DNA from: Cellulomonadaceae bacterium
Lineage (GTDB): Bacteria; Actinomycetota; Actinomycetes; Actinomycetales; Cellulomonadaceae
Direction: 5' to 3'
Length of the DNA stretch: 7,607 nucleotides
Assembly: GCA_031283115.1 (NCBI GenBank)
Contig: JAITCK010000050.1
Location: forward strand, 1 to 7,607
The notes beneath the pieces were generated by a model that was not told the DNA's origin, searched no databases, and saw only the letters and a program-made list of their open reading frames with translations. Within the stretch, counting starts at the first letter, position 1. Each line of letters opens with the position of its first letter. Both the position numbers and the translations under genes were made by a program. Shown in pieces: positions 1 to 4,555 of this stretch.

Positions 1-192
1 CCAGAGGAAGGCGGCCAGTGTTTTACCTGATCCGGTGGGCGCAATAACCAGCGCATGTTTGCCTGCCCCGATAGCCTCCCAGGCTCCCAACTGTGCCGCA
101 GTTGCCCCCTCGAAGGCCCCGTCGAACCAGGCGCGCGTCGCAGCGCTAAACCGCTCCAGCGGCGCGGGTAGCGATGGCGGCGGCGTGTTCAT
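1..192 (-). CDS. lhr: Lhr-type ATP-dependent DNA helicase, N-terminal fragment
   Basis: This is the first 64 residues of a superfamily 2 helicase that runs off the left edge. Reading right to left it begins MNTPPPSLPAPLERFSAATR. It continues with the Lhr-type opening, in which FSAATRAWF (residues 15-23) leads into a Q-motif-like TAAQLGAWEAI (31-41). Walker A, APTGSGKTLAAF, lies at 51-62. Lhr proteins are very large (about 1,500 residues in actinobacteria) ATP-driven 3'-5' translocases that unwind DNA or RNA:DNA duplexes and take part in DNA repair, so only a small part is visible here. The start is well fixed: an in-frame TAG lies two codons upstream of the ATG at 192. No normally spaced Shine-Dalgarno is present, but a damage-type promoter ends 6 nt upstream, suggesting leaderless translation. 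The gene diverges from the AEC transporter. Another DEAD/DEAH helicase is possible, but the N-terminal signature favours Lhr. Confidence 0.85.
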   Translation of the reverse strand, partial: MNTPPPSLPAPLERFSAATRAWFDGAFEGATAAQLGAWEAIGAGKHALVIAPTGSGKTLAAFLW

Positions 193-198
193 GCCCTA

Positions 199-221
199 AG
201 TCTTGCACCAGCCACCGACAT
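199..221 (-). promoter_or_regulatory. RecA-NDp/PafBC-like promoter of lhr
   Basis: Read on the minus strand, TGTCGGTG (positions 220 to 213) is followed by exactly 8 nt and then AAGACT (204 to 199). The actinobacterial LexA-independent DNA damage promoter, activated by PafBC in mycobacteria, is (T)TGTCRGTG-N8-TAN3T. The upstream box matches in full apart from the optional first T; the -10 matches except for its first base. The -10 ends 6 nt before the lhr ATG at 192, so the transcript would start at or beside the ATG. The same octamer with the same spacing lies upstream of recA in this window. Activity is inferred. Confidence 0.5.
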
Positions 222-249
222 TGGATGGGACAGAGCAGACAAAACGCTG

Positions 250-277
250 TTGACCCGCGCAAATACTTCGCTAACCT
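250..277 (+). promoter_or_regulatory. Candidate promoter of the AEC transporter
   Basis: TTGACC (250-255) and TAACCT (272-277) are separated by 16 nt. The -35 matches TTGACA at five of six positions, and the -10 keeps the essential T1, A2 and T6. The predicted transcription start falls near 284, which is the ATG of a 12-residue ORF. The region is shared with the divergent lhr promoter. This is a pattern match only. Confidence 0.4.
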
Positions 278-283
278 CCGGCC

Positions 284-322
284 ATGCCCACCATTAGCGC
301 CAGCGGTGTCACGCTGCGATGA
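284..322 (+). CDS. Putative 12-residue leaderless leader ORF
   Basis: ATG at 284 opens a 12-codon frame (MPTISASGVTLR) that ends at TGA 320-322. The stop overlaps the transporter start by 4 nt (ATGA, 319-322). Six nt separate a plausible -10 (TAACCT) from this ATG, so it could be translated from the very 5' end of the mRNA. The transporter ATG lacks a Shine-Dalgarno sequence. Termination of the mini-ORF on the transporter start codon would therefore offer a way to initiate it by coupling. No codon-bias or homology evidence is possible at this length, and the peptide itself is not recognised. Confidence 0.3.
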   Translation: MPTISASGVTLR

Positions 323-1239
323 TCGCCATCCTCACCGGCTTTACCACCATTGGCATCATTATCGCCGTAGGGTATGGGGCGCTTCGTTGTGGTGTTGTTG
401 GCACGGGTGCCCGTGACATGCTCACCCGCTTAGCCTTTTTCATTGCCATGCCTGCCCTGCTGGTCAACGTTGTGGCCGAGGCTGACCTGGGCGACCTGCT
501 GCGCCTGCCCCTGTTCATCCAAGTCATTGTCATTGCTGTTGCGGCAGGCATTTTTCTGCTGGCTAACCGCCTCTGGCTGCGGCTCAAAGCTCCCGAGGCG
601 ACCATCGGAACCTATGCCGCGTCGTACATCAACGCCGCAAACATCGGCATCCCGGTTGCTGTCTATGTGCTGGGTGATCCTGCGGCCACCGTGCCGCTCA
701 TGCTGCTGCAATCGCTACTTTTGGGCCCCCTAGCGATCATGCTGCTTGACTTGTTGACGGCCGGGCGGGTGTCCTGGCGTTTTGTACTCACCCAGCCCCT
801 GCGCAACCCCATCATTCTTGCCGCCATTATTGGTGTGGTTCTGTCGCTGACAGGTTGGCGCCTGCCCTACATGGTTGATGCGCCCTTGCGGCTTGTTGGG
901 GGAGCGGCCATTCCTATGCAACTGCTGGCCTTTGGCATGTCCTTGTCCGGGGCCAGGCTGTTGGGGCCGCAGTCGGCTAGGCGGGCCGCTGCTGTTGCCG
1001 CCTTGGTCAAAGTGGTGGTGATGCCGGTGTTGGCTTTTGTGGTGGCCCGGTTTGTTTTCCGTCTCGATGACGTGTTGGTGTTTTCGGCTGTTGTGTTGGC
1101 TGGTCTGCCCACAGCGCAAAACGTTTACAACTATGCGGGGCGGTTCCGGCGTGGTGAAATCTTGGCCCGGGACACCATCTTGCTAACGACTGTCATGTCA
1201 CCTGTGGTGTTCATTATTGCGGCAGCCCTGCTGCGTTGA
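319..1239 (+). CDS. AEC (auxin efflux carrier) family transporter
   Basis: This 306-residue integral membrane protein is almost entirely hydrophobic and is predicted to cross the membrane about ten times in two homologous halves. The first helix (MIAILTGFTTIGIIIAVGYG, 1-20), FFIAMPALL (40-48), and the conserved crossover motif YINAANIGIPVAVYVLG (103-119) are typical of the AEC/YfdV/MdcF group. The second half has the matching elements AAIPMQLLAFGMSL (196-209) and GLPTAQNVYNYA (262-273). AEC proteins are secondary carriers, often for organic acids such as malate or malonate, but the substrate cannot be read from the sequence. ATG 319 aligns with the family N-terminus. There is no recognisable ribosome binding site, and the start overlaps a 12-codon leader ORF. 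Third codon positions look more T-rich, particularly in the last third, than in the neighbouring recA. DUF3046 follows after 111 nt. Confidence 0.9.
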   Translation: MIAILTGFTTIGIIIAVGYGALRCGVVGTGARDMLTRLAFFIAMPALLVNVVAEADLGDLLRLPLFIQVIVIAVAAGIFLLANRLWLRLKAPEATIGTYAASYINAANIGIPVAVYVLGDPAATVPLMLLQSLLLGPLAIMLLDLLTAGRVSWRFVLTQPLRNPIILAAIIGVVLSLTGWRLPYMVDAPLRLVGGAAIPMQLLAFGMSLSGARLLGPQSARRAAAVAALVKVVVMPVLAFVVARFVFRLDDVLVFSAVVLAGLPTAQNVYNYAGRFRRGEILARDTILLTTVMSPVVFIIAAALLR

Positions 1240-1350
1240 TGGCGGCGTGTTGTACTGATGGTGTGGTGTGCGGCGGTGTGGGGGAGTTTTTCATTGCACG
1301 ATGCGACAGGCTTGGGTGGGTGCATACCTGAGATGTGGCAGGCTTGTGGG

Positions 1351-1587
1351 GTGCGTTTACGGGAGTTCTGGCAGTTGGTTGATGAAGTGTTTGGCCCTGC
1401 CATTGGCCGGTCTCTGGCCCGTGAACAGGTGTTGAGCGCTCTGGGTGGGCGCACCCCCCTTGAAGCCTTAGATGCCAACTGGGAGCCCCGCGATGTGTGG
1501 CACGCTTTGTGCGACGCTATGGACGTGCCCGATGCTCGGCGTTGGGGTGACAACATCGACCGTAAGGCCCCGCCCCGGAGCCGTTAG
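1351..1587 (+). CDS. DUF3046 family protein
   Basis: This small soluble protein has 78 residues. VRLREFWQLVDEVFG (1-15), ARE-VLSALGGRTPLEAL (23-40) and the C-terminal EPRDVWHALCDAMDVPDARRW (45-65) match the actinobacterial DUF3046 family. That family is found next to recA in many actinobacteria, for example Rv2738c in Mycobacterium tuberculosis, and its molecular role is unknown. GTG 1351 is chosen because the family normally begins M-R-L-R-E-F-W, and GGCAGG at 1337-1342 could act as a weak Shine-Dalgarno. In-frame ATGs at 1333 and 1258 would add 6 or 31 residues, but the longer extension is Gly/Cys/Trp-rich and does not look like the family. The basic tail NIDRKAPPRSR (68-78) extends past the conserved domain. 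No clear promoter is visible, so it may be read through from the transporter gene. recA begins 311 nt downstream. Confidence 0.85.
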   Translation: MRLREFWQLVDEVFGPAIGRSLAREQVLSALGGRTPLEALDANWEPRDVWHALCDAMDVPDARRWGDNIDRKAPPRSR

Positions 1588-1640
1588 CGCACACCCTGGC
1601 CCGCATTGACCTTGCGTTTGCGCTGGTTGCTACTGATTTT

Positions 1641-1660
1641 ATTGTCCGATGGCGGACGAT
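1641..1660. repeat. Imperfect inverted repeat upstream of recA
   Basis: ATTGTCCG and CGGACGAT flank a 4-nt ATGG centre. The inner five base pairs (GTCCG/CGGAC) are perfect. The outer three include one G-U wobble if read as RNA. No T-run follows on the plus strand, so it is not a Rho-independent terminator for DUF3046. It could be an operator or a chance palindrome. Confidence 0.35.
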
Positions 1661-1714
1661 GGCAGGTTGATGACGTTCCGGCGACAGGAAAAGACAACAC
1701 GCCGGACTGGCTGC

Positions 1715-1743
1715 ATGTTTTAGAACATAAGTATGACTATGAT
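1715..1743 (+). promoter_or_regulatory. Distal recA promoter overlapped by the LexA box
   Basis: TATGAT (1738-1743) is a five-of-six -10 hexamer. At 17 nt spacing the -35 is ATGTTT (1715-1720), which is poor and so fits an activated or weak basal promoter. The LexA site at 1721-1736 fills the spacer, where bound repressor would block RNA polymerase. Transcription would start near 1750, giving a leader of about 150 nt. Confidence 0.55.
1721..1736. promoter_or_regulatory. LexA-binding SOS box
   Basis: TAGAACATAAGTATGA agrees at 13 of 16 positions with the actinobacterial SOS box TCGAACRNRYGTTYGA, keeping the GAAC half in full and GT.TGA of the other half. Its placement between the -35 and -10 of a recA promoter strongly supports the call. 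LexA would repress recA until RecA filaments trigger its self-cleavage. Confidence 0.65.
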
Positions 1744-1770
1744 CTATGCACAGGCACGGGTTTTGGAACC

Positions 1771-1779
1771 TTATCCACA
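1771..1779 (+). promoter_or_regulatory. DnaA-box-like nonamer in the recA leader
   Basis: TTATCCACA is a perfect match to the high-affinity DnaA box of Escherichia coli; actinobacterial origins more often use TTGTCCACA. It lies between the two recA promoters, directly after GGTT-TTGG-AACC (1759-1770). A single box in a window of this size can arise by chance, and function is not established. Confidence 0.3.
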
Positions 1780-1803
1780 GGGTGAGGGCCGGAGGATGCG
1801 TCC

Positions 1804-1826
1804 GTGTCGGTGGCATGGTTTAGGTT
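1804..1826 (+). promoter_or_regulatory. Proximal recA promoter of the RecA-NDp/PafBC class
   Basis: TGTCGGTG (1805-1812), 8 nt, then TAGGTT (1821-1826) fits TGTCRGTG-N8-TAN3T in full; only the optional leading T is replaced by G. In mycobacteria this element drives LexA-independent damage induction of recA through PafBC. The expected start near 1833 gives a leader of about 65 nt. A distal SOS promoter plus a proximal RecA-NDp promoter is the same layout described for mycobacterial recA. Confidence 0.65.
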
Positions 1827-1886
1827 CACCCCTGACCGGTCATCACAACTTCGGCGCCGACACTCAGGCCGACGCCCCAAGCAGCA

Positions 1887-1893
1887 AAGGTGG
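1887..1893 (+). promoter_or_regulatory. Shine-Dalgarno of recA
   Basis: AAGGTGG matches AAGGAGG at six of seven positions and lies 5 nt before ATG 1899. An alternative in-frame GTG at 1890 sits inside this element, so ATG 1899 is the preferred start. Confidence 0.7.
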
Positions 1894-1898
1894 CAATC

Positions 1899-3083
1899 AT
1901 GCCCGCACTGGCAGACCGCGACAAGGCTCTGGAAGCCGCGCTCGCGCAAATCGACAAGAACTTCGGCAAAGGCTCCGTGATGCGCCTGGGGGATGAGACG
2001 CGGGCACCTGTCGCCGTTATCCCCACCGGGTCTATCGCCCTAGACGTGGCTTTGGGTATTGGCGGCATCCCGCGTGGCCGTGTCATTGAGGTCTACGGCC
2101 CCGAATCCTCCGGTAAAACGACGGTAGCCCTACATGCGGTGGCCAACGCCCAGCGCGCGGGTGGTATCGCAGCCTTCATTGACGCCGAGCACGCCCTGGA
2201 CCCGGAGTACGCGAAGAAGCTCGGTGTGGACACGGACGCCCTGCTGGTCTCCCAGCCGGACACCGGCGAGCAGGCCCTCGAAATCGCCGACATGCTCATC
2301 CGGTCTGGCGCCCTGGACATCATCGTCATCGACTCCGTGGCGGCCCTGGTGCCCAAGGCGGAGATTGAGGGCGAGATGGGCGACAGCCACGTTGGCCTCC
2401 AAGCCCGGCTCATGTCCCAGGCCCTGCGCAAGATCACCGGTGCCCTCAACGCCTCGGGTACTACGGCCATCTTTATCAACCAGTTGCGCGAGAAGATCGG
2501 CGTCTTCTTCGGTTCCCCAGAGACAACAACGGGCGGTAAGGCCCTGAAGTTCTACGCCTCCGTTCGCCTGGACATTCGCCGCATTGAGACCCTCAAAGAG
2601 GGCACGGAACCTGTGGGCAACCGCACCCGCGTCAAGGTGGTCAAGAACAAGATGGCCCCCCCTTTCAAGCAGGCCGAGTTCGACATTCTCTACGGTGTCG
2701 GCATCTCCCGTGAAGGTGGCCTCATCGACATGGGCGTCGACCACGGCTTCGTGCGCAAGTCTGGCTCCTGGTTCACCTACGAGGGTGACCAGTTGGGGCA
2801 GGGCAAGGAGAACGCCCGCAAGTTCCTCATCGACAACCCGGCCCTGGCTGACGAGATTGAGCGTCGCATCAAAGTGAAACTGGGCATTATTGCCGATGAC
2901 TCTGCTGCTGGGGTTGCAGACGGTGGTGCCGGGGAGGGCAACACGGCTCCCGCGCCCACCATGACAGCAGAATCCAAGGCGAAAACCGCTGCAACCTCCC
3001 AGAAAGTCACCGCCGCCAAGGCTCCCGCCAGCAAGGCTGCCCCTGTGGCCTCGGTTGCCGCTGACATGAAGGCGCCCTTCTGA
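1899..3083 (+). CDS. recA: RecA recombinase
   Basis: RecA (394 residues) polymerises on single-stranded DNA, drives homologous pairing and strand exchange using ATP, and stimulates LexA cleavage. Landmarks are Walker [10 protein letters not shown] (67-75, Lys73), catalytic Glu97 in FIDAEHALD, Walker [11 protein letters not shown] (141-150, Asp145), the L1 region [14 protein letters not shown] (157-170), and the L2 loop with [17 protein letters not shown] (197-213). The C-terminal domain ends near RIKVKLGI (323-330). There is no intein, unlike the M. tuberculosis recA. The last 60 or so residues are an extra low-complexity tail: a short acidic Gly-rich part (333-347), then an Ala/Ser/Thr/Lys-rich part with six Lys against two acidic residues (from 355). 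Many RecA proteins instead end in an acidic autoinhibitory tail. Start at ATG 1899 follows from the Shine-Dalgarno; GTG 1890 would add three residues. Control is by the two upstream damage promoters, and recX follows after 2 nt. Confidence 0.98.
   Translation: MPALADRDKALEAALAQIDKNFGKGSVMRLGDETRAPVAVIPTGSIALDVALGIGGIPRGRVIEVYGPESSGKTTVALHAVANAQRAGGIAAFIDAEHALDPEYAKKLGVDTDALLVSQPDTGEQALEIADMLIRSGALDIIVIDSVAALVPKAEIEGEMGDSHVGLQARLMSQALRKITGALNASGTTAIFINQLREKIGVFFGSPETTTGGKALKFYASVRLDIRRIETLKEGTEPVGNRTRVKVVKNKMAPPFKQAEFDILYGVGISREGGLIDMGVDHGFVRKSGSWFTYEGDQLGQGKENARKFLIDNPALADEIERRIKVKLGIIADDSAAGVADGGAGEGNTAPAPTMTAESKAKTAATSQKVTAAKAPASKAAPVASVAADMKAPF
3068..3080 (+). promoter_or_regulatory. Hairpin over the recX ribosome-binding candidate at the recA 3' end
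   Basis: GAAGG-CGC-CCTTC forms a perfect 5-bp stem with a 3-nt loop immediately before the recA TGA. GAAGG is the best Shine-Dalgarno candidate for recX, although its 13-nt spacing is long. Ribosomes finishing recA would melt the stem, which suits translational coupling. There is no T-run, so it is not an intrinsic terminator. Confidence 0.35.
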
Positions 3084-3085
3084 CC

Positions 3086-3709
3086 ATGACCACGCTGCCC
3101 TGGACCTTAGACGCCACCGCCGATCAGGCCCAGGGCAGGCGGTCTCGGCGCCGTCAACAACCCCGTGCGCCACGCCGCAGCGTGATTGAACGCCTTGACG
3201 CGGGCGAGATTACGGAAGAAGAAGCCGTCGACCTGGCCCGTGAGGCAGTCCTTCGCACCCTGACTGCCGCGCCCAAAAGTCGCCGGGAGTTAGAACAATC
3301 TTTGGCCCGCAAGGGCTACCCGGATCAGGTGGCAGGGCAGGTTCTCGACCGGCTGGCCAAGGTGGGCCTCATCAACGACGCCGACTACGCCGACCTCATC
3401 GTCCGCACCCGTCACAGCGAGCGTGGCCTGTCCCGCCGAGCCATCGCCGTCGAACTGCGCCGCCGAGGCATTGACGCAGACCAAGCCGCAGCAGCCCTCG
3501 ACCAGATCGACGACAATTCCGAACGGCAAGCCGCCCGTGCTCTCGCCGAAAAACTCGTCACCAAAAACCGTCACTGTGACAAAGATGTTCAAGTCCGCCG
3601 GGCCGTCAGCGCCCTAGCCCGTCGCGGCTACAGCCCCTCCCTGGCCTACGACGCCGTCAAACAGGCGTTAGAAACCCAAGAAATGCCAGAGTGGGACGGT
3701 GCTGGTTAG
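3086..3709 (+). CDS. recX: RecX regulator of RecA
   Basis: RecX (207 residues) binds RecA filaments and limits their extension and recombinase or coprotease activity. The first 32 residues are disordered and Arg-rich (RRSRRRQQPRAPRR, 18-31). The conserved all-helical part covers about 33-195 and is built of three-helix repeats. EEAVDLAREAVLRTLTAAPKSRRELEQSLARKGY (45-78) forms the first, the diagnostic GLINDADYADLIVRTRHSERGLSRRAIAVELRRRGI (94-129) the second, and EKLVTK to SALARRGYSPSLAYDAV (155-191) the third. Length is typical for actinobacteria. ATG 3086 begins 2 nt after the recA stop, so the two are almost certainly one transcript and probably translationally coupled. The stop codon TAG (3707-3709) abuts the stop codon of the convergent methyltransferase with no intervening base. 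Confidence 0.95.
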   Translation: MTTLPWTLDATADQAQGRRSRRRQQPRAPRRSVIERLDAGEITEEEAVDLAREAVLRTLTAAPKSRRELEQSLARKGYPDQVAGQVLDRLAKVGLINDADYADLIVRTRHSERGLSRRAIAVELRRRGIDADQAAAALDQIDDNSERQAARALAEKLVTKNRHCDKDVQVRRAVSALARRGYSPSLAYDAVKQALETQEMPEWDGAG

Positions 3710-4480
3710 TTAGTCTGCGAAACGGAAGAGCACATTACGGTCAAGGACGCCCGGCTGCCAGGAACCATCACCACCAGCACTAGTAGCAGGCTCCCAATGG
3801 AAGGGGGCGTATCCCACACCTGCCAGCCACTCAACAATCGCCTCAACCGTCGTATCGAAGCGGTCCAGGTGACGGTCTTCCAGTTCCAGCAGCAGCGTCG
3901 GCTTGAGGCGGCGGAGGGTCTGCTCTCCACCAGCCAGCAGGCGAGCCTCAGCACCTTCAATGTCAGCCTTGATGAAGTCGAGCCGGTCAAGTCCCAGAGT
4001 GTCAACAAAAGAGTCCAGCGTGTCCACAGTCACGGTGATATCCCGGTGGCTGGCGAACTCATCGTTAGAACCCAAACCATTGGTGCCGTCGGACAAGAAA
4101 GTACGGCCGTGAACAGGCAGGCCGGTACGGCGCGGCTGCAGCAGGTGGCCGGCACCAGCATGGTCACTGAGCGCAAGTTTGTGAACGGTCACGTTGCGAG
4201 CACCCAAGTACCAGGCGTGACGTTTCAGGGCCGACGACAAGCCGGGCTGAGGTTCCACACAGTGCACGGCGCCGTCACGGCCCACCAGGGAGGCCAGGGA
4301 CCAAGCGTAAAGGCCGTATTCGCCGCCGATGTCCAAACAGACTGCACCCGGCTCGATAAGTTCGGGCAGACCCAACACTTCATCCTCAACAAAGGAAGTG
4401 TGGCGGGCGCCCGTGCGAAGCAGGGCAGCAAGCGCAGAAACGCGCATCATGTGTGTAGACATCAACGGCAGAGAGTACAC
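3710..4480 (-). CDS. FkbM family SAM-dependent methyltransferase
   Basis: This is a 256-residue class I methyltransferase of the FkbM type, a group that mostly O-methylates sugars, polyketides or other small molecules. SAM-binding motif I is VCLDIGGEYGLYAWSLASLVG (47-67), with Asp50 and the Gly-Gly turn. Motif II is VHCVEPQP (72-79), with Glu76 positioned for the SAM ribose. The FkbM hallmark LDFIKADIEGAEARLLAG (167-184) and strand LLLELEDR (196-203) follow. There is no signal peptide or membrane segment. GTG 4480 is the first start after an in-frame TAG at 4537-4535. ATGs at 4462, 4450 and 4447 are alternatives, and none has a good ribosome site. It is the last gene of the GH13-nhaA-fkbM run, 75 nt after nhaA, and may have its own promoter there. 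Its TAA abuts the recX stop. The substrate is unknown, and no glycosyltransferase or biosynthetic gene lies nearby. Confidence 0.88.
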   Translation of the reverse strand: MYSLPLMSTHMMRVSALAALLRTGARHTSFVEDEVLGLPELIEPGAVCLDIGGEYGLYAWSLASLVGRDGAVHCVEPQPGLSSALKRHAWYLGARNVTVHKLALSDHAGAGHLLQPRRTGLPVHGRTFLSDGTNGLGSNDEFASHRDITVTVDTLDSFVDTLGLDRLDFIKADIEGAEARLLAGGEQTLRRLKPTLLLELEDRHLDRFDTTVEAIVEWLAGVGYAPFHWEPATSAGGDGSWQPGVLDRNVLFRFAD

Positions 4481-4501
4481 GCGGACGCCAAGCCTGGAAA
4501 A

Positions 4502-4530
4502 ATCTTGGGCACGGTCGCAGCCCTTGTCAG
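4502..4530 (-). promoter_or_regulatory. Possible internal promoter for fkbM
   Basis: On the minus strand, CTGACA (4530 to 4525) and CAAGAT (4507 to 4502) are separated by 17 nt. The -35 is one mismatch from TTGACA; the -10 is weaker, keeping A2, A5 and T6. Transcription would start about 15-20 nt before GTG 4480. The 75-nt gap to nhaA has no convincing terminator, so read-through is also possible. Confidence 0.25.
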
Positions 4531-4555
4531 GCCGCTAGTGACCTCAATACCCCAT

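Larger units (their letters stand above)
1588..1898 (+). other. recA upstream regulatory region (no gene)
   Basis: These 311 nt have no convincing coding sequence. In order they hold a weak -35/-10-like pair (TTGACC 1606-1611, TACTGA 1631-1636), an imperfect 20-nt palindrome (1641-1660), a LexA-box promoter (1715-1743), a perfect E. coli-type DnaA box (1771-1779), a RecA-NDp-type promoter (1804-1826), two 10-bp perfect palindromes (1833-1842 and 1851-1860) and the recA Shine-Dalgarno (1887-1893). Short overlapping frames across the region have no ribosome sites and run into recA out of frame. Confidence 0.7.

Noticed and set aside
1258..1350. In-frame upstream extension of DUF3046 to ATG 1258
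   Set aside because: The added 31 residues are unlike the family, whose conserved N-terminus begins at GTG 1351.
1240..1350. TTGCAC (1294-1299) as the -35 of a DUF3046 promoter
   Set aside because: No TAN3T hexamer occurs at 16-19 nt spacing.
1746..1820. A 24-codon ORF (ATG 1746) in the recA leader as a possible leaderless peptide
   Set aside because: The ATG lies only 2 nt after the TATGAT -10, too close for a normal start, and there is no Shine-Dalgarno.
1890..1898. GTG 1890 as the recA start
   Set aside because: The codon lies inside the Shine-Dalgarno AAGGTGG that serves ATG 1899, and RecA homologues do not need the extra three residues.
1733..1996. An 87-codon frame overlapping the recA start
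   Set aside because: It begins inside the LexA box and -10 region, upstream of the expected transcript start, and runs into recA in another frame.
2600..2700. Possible RecA intein
   Set aside because: The protein reads without interruption through the [18 protein letters not shown] region, and the total length is explained by the C-terminal tail.
2130..3173. A 347-codon open frame on the minus strand opposite recA
   Set aside because: It is fully antisense to a certain recA gene in GC-rich DNA, where long antisense frames are common. Its His/Gly/Val/Leu-rich translation matches no family I know.
4481..4555. GTCA/TGAC inverted repeat between nhaA and fkbM as a terminator
   Set aside because: The stem is only four pairs with a 9-nt loop and no T-run.
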